Shown: positions 34,085-48,160 of the stretch, piece by piece
Layout of the letters: every line of letters begins with the position of its first letter
Numbering within the stretch: position 1 is the stretch's first letter
Assembly: GCA_011109175.1 (NCBI GenBank)
Contig: RDEW01000006.1
Coordinates: 185,989 to 249,988 of the forward strand
Length of the DNA: 64,000 nucleotides
Source of the DNA: Dicyema japonicum
Lineage: Eukaryota > Dicyemida > Rhombozoa > Dicyemidae
Direction: 5' to 3'
Made by a program: the position numbers and the translations under genes
The notes under the pieces: generated by a model
Seen by the model: the letters and a program-made list of their open reading frames with translations, nothing else
What the model was told of the DNA's origin: nothing
The model's database searches: none

Positions 34085-35893
34085 AAATAGGGCACAAATC
34101 CAATTGTAGGACCAGACCAGCATCTCCAGTAGAGCGTCCCCTCCTGAATCCGCTCTCCTTGGAGACAAAAATTTATTGACTTTAAGAGATTTTAGGTTGA
34201 AAACGATAAGAAGTAGTATCTTTCTTATTATTTTCAACAATATCACAGCTTCAGATTTCGCAATAGTCCTTTGCTCTATCCTAGATTTGTGCAAAGTGAT
34301 TAAAATCCATCTCCAGTTTCAAAATAGAATGTTTCAAAAAGGAGTTATTTTCTTACAAGACGACCAGTTCCACGGAGAAATATTTAACCATCTCTCATGT
34401 ATATTATCCATCAGCCCTGTTATCGATCAGTTTATTGATGCCAAGTACGTCTCATCAATTTCAATTAGTATTTTTAATTTCATTGGTGATTTCTCAATCG
34501 ATAAAGATACAACCTCCATTTGTGTTCAACTTTTACGAAAAGGGTATCAATAATCTCAGTTTTTTTATTTAAAATATTATCTAATCATCATGGCTTCTGA
34601 GTGTAGCCAGACATCCAGGTTCTTGAGAAAAGACAGACTTTTTGCTTATCCCTTCAGTTGTCTCTACAGTAATTGTACGGAAATGAACCGGTCGAGGATC
34701 CCTTAGTATTTTTAATAACTCCAAATATATCTGAAAGATGTTCTACTTAGTTCCCAAAGTCCGAGTGGAACGCATCAATTCCAAGTATCGCGCCCATAAT
34801 CGCCAGCGTAAAAACTTTCTCACTCGTGTAGACACAAGAAAAAGATTCTTCTTCAGTGACAGGCACTGGGAATTCCTTGACTCTGGAAAATTCACTGAAG
34901 TTTTTAAAATTTGAAGAAGGTAAAGACAAAAAATACTTTGATGAAGTAAATAACAGTTCGGATAGAACTCACGTGGTATAATGTCTATAGACTTTAATTA
35001 AACTATAAATGGAAAGTTTTTTTAATTTTTTAATGGCTAACCTAAATTTGTCAAAAACTAATAAAATTATATAAAACAATGTACGCTGCGATTTTCTGTG
35101 TTTTATTTTAAAAGTCATTTCTTTTGATATGAAATGCAAATTAATAATTGTGGTACTAAAATATTAAAAATATAAACTTAGATGGAAGTACTATCGATGC
35201 CAGAATTATTATCAGTACGTATTATTCTACAGAAATATATCGAATGTATATAACTACCACATTAAATTTCACACCAAGTAATTTGTGAGTTTTATTAGAT
35301 TGACTACAACTTCTTGGAGAGGAAATTTGACTGTTATTCGTGAGCCAGTGTTCTTCCGATCAAGCTTTAAATAATGAGGGATATATATTTAATTTAACTG
35401 TGGGAGTTGTAATTTGATCAATGGGAACCCATATGTGATTACATTAAAAAAGAACATTTATTGGATAAAAAGCTGTTGTTTGTTTGAATAATTATAGAAT
35501 CCCTGCATGGACTTAAAATTTAAATTGGAGGATCTTGACGGTAATCATATCATTTGTGTTATTCCCGGTTGGGGTAATACTGGACTTTAGTTCTCGTATA
35601 TTCACTTTGGGGTTAAATTGGGTTTTGTGTTGACTAACTGACAATTTAATTTAAATTAAGGAAATTAGGATTTTTAATTGAGTATTTTATATAAGTCTCC
35701 ATAAAGCTTGAACTCTCCATTTCTCCTGTTTGAAGGACTCATACAAAATCTGCGACTCCCCCGCGATAACTTCTACTAAGCTTTAATTATTAAATAAATT
35801 TGACTGTGAAATTCAGAAATATTTGATAAAAATTTCCGCCTTTTTTTAAATTACAAAAATGTGCCACTGAGATATCTTCCTGAAAATCATTAT
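34085..35893. other. AT-rich interval with unassigned open frames
   Basis: Plus frame 34176-34553 (125 codons, with SPVIDQFIDAKYVSSISISI) and minus frame 34747-34929 (60 codons, with EESFSCVYTSEKVFTLAIMG) are open and could be exons. I recognise neither. From 35.0 to 35.9 kb I see only AT-rich sequence. Confidence 0.2.
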
Positions 35894-35900
35894 AAGTGAC

Positions 35901-36260
35901 GTTCGCCCAGAAAAATCTTCACGAAAGTGCTACAAGGGCCTGTTCAGCATCCGTAAAGGCGGAGAAGGCCAAACTCGTTAAATACGCCGACCTTCCGATG
36001 ATGTCAAATTTGTTCCCCTTGCTATGGAGACTTCCGGATCCTACTCCCCCTCTACACTCGAGTTTTTCGGACGTCTTGGAAACCGGATCACCTCATGCAC
36101 TGGAGATCTCCGCGAACGCCGCTGGCTATTTGAGCGAATTTCGCTCGCAATTTTGAGAGGGAACAGCCACGCGGTGAGAGCGGCAACTACCTGACTTCTA
36201 TTGTTTAAATTAACCTTAAAAATATAAAAAAAAAAAAAAAAAAAAAAAAAGAAAAAAAAA
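35901..36260 (+). mobile_element. 5'-truncated copy of the REL-nuclease LINE with poly(A)
   Basis: It is very similar to 17244-17546 of the full-length copy (FAQKNLHESATRACSASVKA in both). It continues to the same stop context, a 25-bp 3' UTR and an A-rich tail of about 40 nt. A 7-bp TSD AAGTGAC (35894-35900; right copy ending at 36266, first A merging with the tail) marks a separate insertion. A frameshift at about 35998 and other small indels are present. Confidence 0.88.
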
Positions 36261-37610
36261 AGTGACTTATTTAAAGACTAAAGAAAACCTTTATTTGAAT
36301 TAATTCTGTATTGTCCACAACTAACAAACTCTTTCCATTTTAACGATGATGATCTCACTGTCAAATGCTAGAAACACTCAAATGGATAATGTTAAAAATC
36401 ACCTAAGTATTCTGTCTGACTGTCTCCACCTGTCGAAGTATAATAGACCGATAGAAAAACAACACAGTCTTTCTAATCCCTAACTAACCTATTTCTTTTC
36501 CTGGACAAACCGAAAAAAACTACTGATAATCTGAATATTGATTTTGTTATAATATCGAGTTTGAGAAAAAAACGTCATAAATGACCACAAAATAGATTTG
36601 TCAGTAAAGTCTCTTATCAGTATATCAATAATAATGTCAATTTCATGGAATTTTGCTCTTAGATATGTGGCGTGACTGATTTTAAAAATTTTGTGAACAC
36701 AAAAGTTTCCTTGGACAGTATAACTGATTCTTTTGTTATACTGTGAATTTCTTTTCGAACACCATCTTATCAGTTAGTTATATGTATAACGACTTTTTGA
36801 CTCATAAATTCAACTATTGACCTAATTGACTTTATGTAGAGTTTATGTTGTCTCAGGAAAGCTCATGCCTGGCCGTCGTCAGAAAAGGTTTTTTTCCTCC
36901 CCTACACTAGTGATGGTTTCTATAATTGTAGATATCGATAGATTGTTTGATAATGACACGTCTTACTCATATTGTGGAACAAGAAACCATATATTTATTC
37001 ATTAACCACAGGCTTATGATCTTTGTTAACCCAACACAAACAGTCGTGAATAATTTATCCAAGGAGAACGTCTTCTTGCGACGGTCAAATCTATCTGCTT
37101 GTGTTGAACAAAGCAAAACATTAATTTTTGATGATGAAGACTTAGCCAATTGTAGAAAGGGTATTGAGGTGTGTAAGGTTGAATAACCTCTTCTGAATCC
37201 ATTTAACGAGGATAAAAATGGAAGAGACGGGGTTTAAAACTAAGAATCAGTTTTTCCAATAATTTTCAGTGCAAAGTAAAGAGATTTGTCGAAATGATGC
37301 AGAATTGTTCTTAGGCTTCCCACTGTGATTGCATCAATTGCATGGGTCTATGGTGTTTTAGTATGATAACAGGGATCGAATTAGGCCCACATGAGAGGGA
37401 AGAATTCATCCTCTTCAAACCCTCACTGACATCTGAATGTGAGATAAAATTGATCGGCTGGATTCTCTTCCGTCTATTGAGGGTAAAGAAGGCCCGTCCA
37501 TTTTCCTGAAAGTTTTTTGGCTTATACTGGCGTAATATTTCATAAGTATGTTAAGACTGTGTTGAACCTTCTGCTGTTTTGTGTTGAAATTTCAATTTGG
37601 ACCGAATTGT
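36261..37610. other. Interval without a recognised gene
   Basis: At 36548-36605 lies an inverted copy of sequence found at 38440-38497 (shared core ATATCGAGTTTGAGAAAAAA). Frame 36947-37186 is open on both strands, and I see no family. The rest is AT-rich. Confidence 0.25.
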
Positions 37611-38560
37611 TTAATTACTCTCCATACTGTCTGAGCGGATTTCTGAAATGGAAGGGACGATACTAGTTGCAATGTTAGTCGGCTTCAGCTCTTTAATCAT
37701 TTTTGATATTTCGTCATTGAGAGTTTTTGTTTGACTTTTTCTGTCCGAGAAAGGAAGGTACTGTGTTAAAGAACAGTTTTGATGGGAATAATGATTGTGG
37801 TCTGAAGATAATCCATAATGTACCGTATAAGATGTGTCCGGTGCATGGTTTTGAGAGCAGAAGGTAATGTCCGAAGACATTGATGAAGGAGTCCTATTGT
37901 GCTTCCTGGAGTTATTTAGGATAGTCAGAGAGGTGAGCTGGTTTATTAAAAACGACAATTATCTGCGGAAAACTATTGTTCTGAAGTGCGAGAAGAGGAT
38001 CAATGTATTAAAGTGTTTATCTGAAATATGGAAGACAGGTACCCACCCAGTCTTGGTGAACATTTATAAGCAATACATCGAACCATGCTTCTCGTACGCG
38101 TGTGCTTCGTGGGGACCTTCATTATCATGGACGAACACGAAGAAGATTGAGGACGTTCAAAAGAAGGCTTTCAGAATGACGGAGCGGTGGTCTTGTGGGA
38201 GACATAGAACCGGACCGACAACTTTGGAGGCCCTTATTAAACAAAACTCCGGCATGCGGGAAGGTGGCCCTGCAAATACAGTCAACCGCCCTGTACGAGC
38301 TTGTGTGGGTACGAGGGAGGAGCACCGGGAAAGAATGAGGATTTTGGCGGAGCGCATCGAAATCACGTGATAGTTAGTTTTGGTTTTACCGTGGTCTTGG
38401 GTGTTAAATAAATAAAAATAAATCAGAGAGTAAACTGATAAATCTACTTTGTGGTTATTTATGACGTTTTTTCTCAAACTCGATATTAAAAAAATATCAA
38501 AATTTGAGAGTTCACAGTCTAATTTACTTGATAAATAAATGCTTAGTTGAAGTAATCACA
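37611..38560 (-). pseudogene. Unidentified open frame interrupted by a LINE
   Basis: Excising 37933-38422 and one copy of TCAGAGAG joins two minus-strand frames without a stop: RKNVINNHKVDLSVYSL on the upstream side and TILNNSRKHNRTPSS on the downstream side. The combined frame is at least about 150 codons, Ser/Asn rich, ending in a stop near 37611. The product is not recognised. An inverted partial copy of its upstream end lies at 36548-36605, so it may itself be repeat-borne. Confidence 0.45.
37933..38422 (+). mobile_element. 5'-truncated jockey/CR1-group LINE
   Basis: It is flanked by the 8-bp TSD TCAGAGAG (37925-37932 and 38423-38430). It encodes KCEKRINVLKCLSEIWK, then IYKQYIEPCFSYACASWG, then RACVGTREEHRERMRILAER and IEIT with a TGA stop near 38370. 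The tail is AAATAAATAAAAATAAA. The reading frame is open over its whole length, so it is young. Confidence 0.85.
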
Positions 38561-38960
38561 GAGGGGATCGCCAAATTTGGAATAAGTCTTTCAAAAAGAG
38601 AAATAGAGGAGCTCAAGTTTTATTGTGGACCTATATAAAGTACTCCATTAACAGTCCTTATTTCCTTGAATTTAATTTAAAGTGTCAATTAATCAACAAA
38701 AACCAATTTAACCCCGAAAGTGAACTAATCCGAGTATTCCTGTCTCATCTCAACCAGAAAGGTGACACAAATGACGGTATTACCAAATTGATCCACGATT
38801 TTGAGTTTAATGTTCATGCAGGATTCTATAAATTTTCAAAAAACAGCCAGCAGTAAATTTGAAAAATAATCTCTAAGGAATTCAAACACACATATTCTTC
38901 CACTATTCAAAGACACTACAAAAATGATGTATTAGAACAGGTGGGTAGAAAACAGCGGCT
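38500..38960 (+). other. Unrecognised coding-looking segment
   Basis: Two neighbouring plus frames read EVITEGIAKFGISLSKREIE and, after a shift near 38630, SPYFLEFNLKCQLINKNQ and ELIRVFLSHLNQKGD. A gene with a micro-intron or a homopolymer error is possible. I do not recognise it. Confidence 0.25.
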
Positions 38961-39129
38961 CTTTCAGTTTATTATGTGACTCTTTCTTTTATGGGAAATG
39001 ATTACTTCATCTCCGAAGCATTTTTAATATAGTGTTTTTCCAAAATGTTTTTTATTTATCTTTTAAACTAAATGTAATATTTAGATGCTATTTTATATTA
39101 ATTTTTTAATTTTTTTAATAGTGCTTAAC

Positions 39130-40748
39130 GTGATTATGCTCGCATCATGTGGTTAGCCGTTTCTGGTGGAGCAAGTTATGGATTCTACTTCAATCAAAAA
39201 AACCCACTACCCTTTCCAATCCAAGAGATTATCCTTCCTGGACGCCCCCTATTGGTTTGCCTCACCCACACTGTATTGAACCTCTATGTACCTACTCCCG
39301 GTTCGTGCCCCAAATGATACAGCTTCTACCTGCAAGACATCTTCCAACGCAATAACCTATTATTATATGGAGACCTGAACGCGAAACATCTGATGTGGTT
39401 CAAAAACCAACCGGGAGATGCCAGAGGAATCCACTTGCTATCGATGCCGAATAAACTTGTGATATTAAACAATCCCACATTTAACACAAAAACCCCTTAC
39501 AAAGCAACCGACAGAACTTCCTCCCCAGACCTGACGCTTGCTTCCCCAAAAATTGCTGCCCTAATCAATTGGTCAGTGTCATACGACACTACCAGTGACC
39601 ATAACCCCATCATCATCACGTTCAAAAAAAGATTGTCAATTGAAAAAAAACAATGTTACGGGCAGACTAAAAAAAATGTAAACCGGAGTTTGTTCTCACA
39701 CTTCGTCGACTATAACTTGTATGGTTTTGACCCTAACAACTTCAACTCTAGGTAACGCCTTACTCCTCTTCAATAGTGTATGCGCGAAGGATGAGGACCT
39801 TTATCAAAAGAAAGACAATTCACTTCACGAAAAAGCCTATCCGAGCATCCGACTCACTAAGGAAAGAAATTGCCTCAAAAGCCTACAGAAACAATTTTGG
39901 GTAACCAGAGCGAGAATCCGAGCCTTGGAGAGATCAAATACAAGGCTTAGACGAAACATGAAAGAGACTGGAATAACCTTATGAAAACCTTAAACAAACA
40001 GTTCTCCCTCATGAGGATGTGGAATACTCTTCTGGACTTTACCGACTCATTGAGACCGCCTCCTTGCGAAGACTTAGAGAACAAGAACTTTTAAACAAGT
40101 CTACCCCTCCGTAAGCTTCATCCCACATCAGAAAATTGAGAGTCCTCTTACATCTTCAATAGAACCAAAACGCGAGGGAACCTCGAACATCCTTTCAACG
40201 GACGTCGTGCGGAAGGCTATCCAAAACCAGAAATCGTCTTACGCAAGTGGTCCAGATGGAGTTCCCTCTATTGTACTTAAGATAGGCCCCTACACCTTCT
40301 TGTCCTGGACTAGTATTTACAACATCTCCTTCAGTAGGAACTCGATTCCTACTCTATGGAAATTATCCCAAATTCGGCTCTTCTTAAACCTGGACGGCCG
40401 AAGGACTCACCAGCTTCGTACAAACCAATATCTCCTCCAATCTATTCAACATATTCATGAGCGACATACCTTTCTACAGCTGCGATGATACCTTATTCCT
40501 TGCTTACGCCGACGACTTAATCCTGGGAACAAGAGACCAGTGCATCCACACAGCGGGAACCCGCTTACAAGATTCACTGGATAACTTGAACTGTTGGCTT
40601 ACGAAGAACCAACTACATACAAGTCCCGAAAAGTCGTGCTCTGTGATCTTTATTCCAATAGAAGATTGAACAACTCGGCGCCTTCATTGACCCTAAATGG
40701 GATAACAATCACCTCCACAAATTCAACCAAAATACTGGGGGTCACGTA
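39130..40748 (+). pseudogene. Jockey-group LINE with APE and RT, internally deleted
   Basis: The endonuclease C-terminal half is at 39370-39640 (GDLNAKHLMWF by frame change, TSSPDLTLASPKIAALINW, DTTSDHNPIIITF). The RT start follows at 40207 (SSYASGPDGVPSIVLKIG). Then a jump near 40430 leads straight to MSDIPFYSCDDTLFLAYADD and LNCWLTKNQLHTSPEKS. About 200 codons of RT are missing. It is the same subfamily as 21.75-22.6 kb. Its 3' part is split at 40748 by Ginger copy 2 and resumes at 41894 for about 40 bp. Confidence 0.8.
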
Positions 40749-41888
40749 TGTCACATAAGCCAAGCGATACTTATGGGCTGCCTGTTACATTAACCTTGAA
40801 CCAAGATTAACTTCAATTAATTTTATAAATGATTTATTTTTTTTGCGAAAGAAATTTTATTATCAAATTAACCACAAAAAATTAAATTTAAGTAACTTTT
40901 TTTAGTAATTTAAGTAATACAGTCGATATTTCTCCTTTCGAATTTTTTATCTATCAAATTAATTATTTCTGCAACTGGATAATACTGAGACTCAAACTTA
41001 TCCAGTCGCAATGAGGGATTTGTTCCAAAGTCCTTTTTAGCTCGAACCTATTTATTAATGTTTTTAATTCATACTTTATCTCCCATGTTGAAAGTATATT
41101 TACTATTATGGACATTCATTTTACTGTTTATAGCTTTGTAACAATTCGAATTTTCTTCAATCGATTTAATTTCGAAATTGAACCTTTTCGCATTCGGACA
41201 CAAATTATCTGACTGGGAATTATCTAGATATAAATTTTAAATCAAACTACGTGAATTTTAAATAGATTCTGGAGTCGAACAATTAACCAAATCGTCAATT
41301 TGTTCTGTTTTTTTCACTGTTATCCAGCATTTTTGACAACTTCCTCGTGATCGTCTGATTAAATCTTTCGACAATTCCTTGTGCTCATGGATTGTTAGGC
41401 CTTCCGTGAATTTGCTTAATGTTAAAATCTTCGCAAAGTTTTGTATTTCTTGATTTTTAAATTCAGTTGATTTAAGATACAGTCTAAAATTATTGCAAAT
41501 TTACAATACCTGTCATTGATAATGGCAAAATTCTCTATCTTCTTTACAAGCCTATATTTTCGGTGCCTCGGAAGATTTTCGGGAAATTTATCATGCAAAG
41601 CATCTTTTAAAGTTTGATATTCAACGCAATCTTTCACAAAACACTTGTAAGAAGCCATTGCAACAAAATAATCTTCCATGCTATAAATCACACTAGAAAT
41701 CTCGGTTTACCGCTATAAAAAATAAAATTTTTATAATCATAACATTTATGAATAAAAAACTAATTTAACAAGATTAAATCACGACATAAATCGGATATAC
41801 AAAATTAAATGTCGGATAATCAAAAGACCTTTTCAAGGTCGAAAAAATGTAACAGGCTGCCCATGCGTTACGCGCCGCCCATGTGACA
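40749..41888 (-). mobile_element. Ginger-like transposon, copy 2 (deleted, non-autonomous)
   Basis: The TGTCACATAAGCC... and ...GCCCATGTGACA ends match copy 1. It is flanked by a 5-bp TSD, ACGTA (40744-40748 and 41889-41893). Removing it and one TSD restores LINE sequence seen intact at 22141-22190. It lacks most of the integrase (the part matching 18430-18925 of copy 1), with a short TCAG match at the break. It has about 50 bp near 41275 that copy 1 lacks. Confidence 0.9.
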
Positions 41889-41934
41889 ACGTATGACCCA
41901 CTAATGACCTTCGGCAAACATGTTAGCAAAATAA

Positions 41935-42140
41935 GTCCTGCTATTTGGTACTAGCATCATATTTTCCTCCTCGCTTAGACCATCACTCAGCTTTTTGTGT
42001 AGGGAGAACTTAATCGCAGCTCTCATTGTTTTCTCTAGGAGCGAAAAAATCTTATTCTTCGGAGATAAGAACCGTCCCTTACACCAATACAGTAACTCCC
42101 TAATTATGTCTTTGAAATTTCTATGAAGTAATGGAATCAA
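41935..42140 (-). other. Unrecognised open frame
   Basis: The minus frame contains IIRELLYWCKGRFLSPKNKI and KLSDGLSEEENMMLVPNSRT. The sequence leaves LINE homology at about 41935. It looks coding, but no family is recognised. Confidence 0.25.
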
Positions 42141-42174
42141 TATACATTTTTTTTCTTTTAGAATTGCCTTGCCT

Positions 42175-42941
42175 CAATAACGACACATTGTCAATCAATA
42201 ACGACAATATCAATCAACAACGACAGAAAAAATTAATTTATATATATTTAATCCTTTTAAATACCCAATTATTAATATATAATACAAACAATTCTAGTTC
42301 AACACATATGGTGGAACAACATAAAATTTTAAACAAAAAATTTTTTATTTACATTCATTTATTTATTTTCTTCTCTTTTGAACAATGTTGAGAGTTTTTG
42401 ACTGCGTAGTGAAATCCATCTAGAAACGACTGATGATGCTTGTACTTACGGATATCTCCATCTTTTCGCACAGTTTTATTTTCAACGCCCGCCAAGGTTA
42501 TTGTTGCATTCTTCATCAACCACTGCCTTATTAAATTTTTCTGATCAGCAGTCAAGATTGTTCTATGATCCCCGGCACGCTTGCCACATTTGGTCTTTCC
42601 ATCCTTCAGATGTGAGGAAACAATTGTACATACAGTTGCACGAGGAAGTCCCAAAATTCGGAAGATCTCAGTATTGCCAAGATTATTCTTAGAGTGATCA
42701 ATAACGATCTCTATGACTTCATTTGAGATTTTACGCCTTTCTTTCATTTTCCTGGTGTGTCATTAGGGCTGAAATATTATTTTAATCAAATACTGAAAAA
42801 ATTATGGATATTTACTAAATTTATTTCTATACTGCTCCAGTATCGTGTTAAAAAATTATTGATATGAATGGGAAAGTAAAAAATATAATTTAAATTAAAA
42901 TAATTTTATTGTCGTTATTGATTGACAAAGTGTCGTTAATG
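42175..42941 (-). mobile_element. Tc1/mariner-like element remnant with 35-bp inverted ends
   Basis: The 35-bp arms 42175-42209 and 42907-42941 are inverted copies with two mismatches. The motif AATAACGACA recurs three times at the left (one as CAACAACGACA) and three times at the right. The enclosed minus-strand ORF is an HTH DNA-binding half of a transposase. No DDE/D domain is present, so it is a non-autonomous or internally deleted element. TA target duplications cannot be set exactly because the outer ends are blurred. Confidence 0.65.
42355..42747 (-). CDS. Tc1/mariner-type transposase, N-terminal HTH part only
   Basis: A 130-codon frame starts MKERRKISNEVIEIVIDHSK and continues with NTEIFRILGLPRATVCTIVS, a helix-turn-helix of the Tc1/IS630 class. 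After it come LKDGKTKCGKRAGDHR and LTADQKNLIRQWL, the usual link to a second HTH. The frame then runs into unrelated residues (HHQSFLDGFHYAVKN) and stops. About two thirds of a normal transposase, including the catalytic triad, is missing. Confidence 0.65.
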   Translation of the reverse strand: MKERRKISNEVIEIVIDHSKNNLGNTEIFRILGLPRATVCTIVSSHLKDGKTKCGKRAGDHRTILTADQKNLIRQWLMKNATITLAGVENKTVRKDGDIRKYKHHQSFLDGFHYAVKNSQHCSKEKKINK

Positions 42942-44580
42942 ATTCACTATTGTCGTTATTTATCGGAAAAAAAATATATCAAATGGTTATTTTTATTCAA
43001 ATAATTACATATTTTTTCATATTTTAATTTTAAAAATTTTAATCGCTAGCTAGGAACAGGGGAGCATGGAAAAATGACATTTAACCTTGTTTCTTTTGCT
43101 GCACATGCGGAGTACAATTAGTATGGCTCTCGTGAAGTGCTTAAATAATAGGTTCCTTTTCAGGACTTGTGTATAATAGGTTCCTCATAAACCAACTTGT
43201 AAAGTGATCTAATAAATCTTGTAGGCAACAGCTGTGTGAACATACTGATCTCTTGATGCGATGATTATATCGTAGCATATGTAAGAACTAATATATCGTC
43301 GCTGCTAGGGGTGGTCATATCGTTCAAGTGTAGCTAGTTTTAAACGATTGTAGAGATATAAGTTTTTTCAATTGCGTGGTCCGGTGGAGGAGGCCAAGAG
43401 CCCGATTCGTCTTTTAGGCGGAATTTTCCAGAACGTAATTATGGTAGCGTTTTCCCTGTTATTTTGTCTAGAGTAGTCCCTGAATCATCCACCAGAAGGA
43501 AGGAACATCGAGTTGATCGTTCCAAACCAGTCTTCTGATTGCTTTGGTGGAGATGTGTATGTATCACCTTTTGATTTTGTTTTATCGGAAAGTAGCTGAG
43601 GAATCTTAAGGTAAGGGCAAAAAATTTTTTATGGTTTGATGGATTGTTTGTTTTGTTTCAAATCGAGAAAATCAAGTTTGATTCTAAGTGATCTTGTTTT
43701 CGTTGACTGGTTGAAGATATAGCTGTATCGAAAATCGATAATCTCAATAGAGATATTATCGATTTTTAAGATTTTCGAAAAAAAGTATTCTTCATGTTTA
43801 TGATGGCGGAATATAAGTCAGTTGATTTGAAAAGTATTTTTCATTTTAAAATTGACCCTTCTTTTGCGACTTATGTGATGGTCCATGTCTTTTGAATATC
43901 TTGGGATGTAATAAAACCTAATTTGACTGGATAGTGTCAGAAAAAAAAGATTTCAATTTATGAAGGCTTTTTTATTTTCTGAGTAGAGCGTTGAGTAGTT
44001 TTTAAATTTAGGGATTAGAGATACAGTAGATTGTCTAGAGCAGACATGTATTCTTTAGATTCCCAAACACTAAAGTGGGATAATGTATCTCCCGTTTTCT
44101 TCAATCATTCGGCAATATTGCAATTACCGATATTGCCAATCTTTTCATAAGCACTAACTAAATTCCCAGCAAATTTAAAAATTTCATTTTACTGTATCCT
44201 GTGGGAAACTAGGTACACAGATGAGAAGACGGACTTTTCCGGAATCTTGAGACCTGGTTGGTACCAGATCAACTCTCAGCTTCTTTCATTGTTTTCTCAT
44301 CATGTCAAAATGAGTTCAAACTGAATTACAAAAAAACGTCATTTTTGGCCCTTTGTTGACGGTCGCAAGAATGCTAGGTTTTCATATACACCAGCTCCTT
44401 AAACCGATCGATTACGCATGTGCATCTGGCTTTCACCCTTTCGTCTTTTAATGAAATGACCTCAACTCCTAAAATTAGAAATGATCCGTACACTACACTC
44501 TGGACATCTCTTCTTTCCTTTACTGAATTTATCAGCAATTAAAAAGCGGAGTCAGTTTCTCCGACTATTCAGCAAGCGCT
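42942..44580. other. AT-rich interval without a recognised gene
   Basis: At 43732-43767 there is a hairpin with the perfect 12-bp arms AAAATCGATAAT and ATTATCGATTTT. At about 43050-43075, ACAGGGGAGCATGGAAA matches ACAGGGGAGGATGGAAA at about 13423, possibly a shared element end. I see no ORF or RNA gene worth calling. Confidence 0.3.
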
Positions 44581-45380
44581 CAGACTAATTTTATTGTCGG
44601 CGTTGAAAGCTGCAAAACGTGCAAATTTTGCAAAAGGTCCCACCTTTGGAAACTCGAGGTTACCGTCAGTGGTACAAAATTGGAGGAACACATGAGATAC
44701 ATTGGTTTCATCTTAAAGAATATCAGAATCTGGTATATTTCTTTTAAATCTCTCAATATTTCTGAATTAATTTTAAGGATCGACCATGACTGTGTCACAA
44801 GAAAATGAATTCGTATCTAAAAAATATTTAAAAATTATAACCCAATTGAATTAATCAATTTCTAAATCAGGAAAATAGGCATCAATTTTGTTTCCAAAAT
44901 CTGACACGGGTATCTTGTATTTTTTTGTAGAATCCAGCCAATAAATGAGGTTAGCGTCACCAGATAAATTTATTTGAAAAGACTGCATGTTGAGATCATG
45001 ACCAGATAATTATGAGATCCCGGCGCATTCCACAAGAACCCTCACCATGGGTCAATGTTCCTCCATTGAGTCATGCAAGTCCACGATGAATAACTGTCAT
45101 TGTATTCTCCCAGTTATCCGTCGCACCAAATAGGAATCAATAGTATCTCACATCCAATGGGATATCCTCACAATTACCAGATTTTATTATTTCCCTAAAA
45201 TCCTCTAAAATCAATTATTAAAAATATGACTCCCCAATATCTTAATTGTAGAGCAAAAAGGGGGAACAAAGTAATCAAATACCCTGAAGAGGAACCAAGT
45301 CCTATAATAGCATAAATTAGCATCAAAGTCAATAATTATGTTTCCTGATATCGTGACTAATTTGTATTTATTGAACGAAT
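44580..45380. other. Unassigned; possible minus-strand exons
   Basis: The minus frame 44580-44798 (ILKINSEILRDLKEIYQI) and a short one ending near 44851 (LIYWLDSTKKYKIPVSDFG, then a stop) look coding and could be exons of one minus-strand gene with short introns. I recognise no product, and the splice sites are not convincing. Confidence 0.25.
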
Positions 45381-45386
45381 CCGCTA

Positions 45387-47555
<2,169 letters not shown>

Positions 47556-47578
47556 CCCCGGATACACCGAGAAAAAAG

Positions 47579-48160
47579 TTAAAATAAACAACTAATTAAG
47601 TGTATCCAGTTTCCACTTCTACAGAAACAGAGTCCATCCGGAATTAGCATAAAAGGTAAGACGTCCATTACATGCAGTTGTGGAAACCCCTCCAGTGGAG
47701 TGGGGAAGAGAAAATGATCCTTTTTCGTGCCGGCCTGGCACTGGGCGTCACCTAGACAGTGGACCACTCTAATAGGAAGAGAGAAGAGGAACAGAATACT
47801 ATTATAAGATAAAGGACTTCCTTGACATATCCAACTCAAAATACGAACAAAATTAGATGTTTTAATTTATTTTATTAAAATTTTATATTTAAATATTTTA
47901 ATGTCTTTTAATATATACCTTCAAATGTCCGGTTTCACAGCCCTTTTCCTTTATGGGTTATGGCTGGAATTATTTGGGAGAGATTCCAAATGTTTGGGGA
48001 AACACTTGTCAAGTATCAGAGAAATGTATCATACATCTCAGATACGAAGCAGGAAGACATCGCACAGATTCCTTCCAGACAGTGTAACTACGCGGCCCTG
48101 ACTAGTGCAGCCAAAAATCGAAGGCTTACTATGCCAAACTACAAAGTAATCGGCTAAAAC
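47579..48160. other. Two unrecognised open frames after the helicase gene
   Basis: Minus frame 47579-47839 contains TKKDHFLFPTPLEGFPQLHV. Plus frames 47901-48101 and 47960-48157 give MSGFTALFLYG and then, in the next frame, GIIWERFQMFGETLVKYQRN and QCNYAALTSAAKNRRLTMPN up to a stop. The latter looks like a small real protein with one frame break, but I do not recognise it. Confidence 0.3.

Noticed and set aside
37867-38370. A single 167-codon gene
   Set aside because: It crosses the LINE insertion boundary at 37933; the first 22 codons are host sequence read antisense to the disrupted frame.
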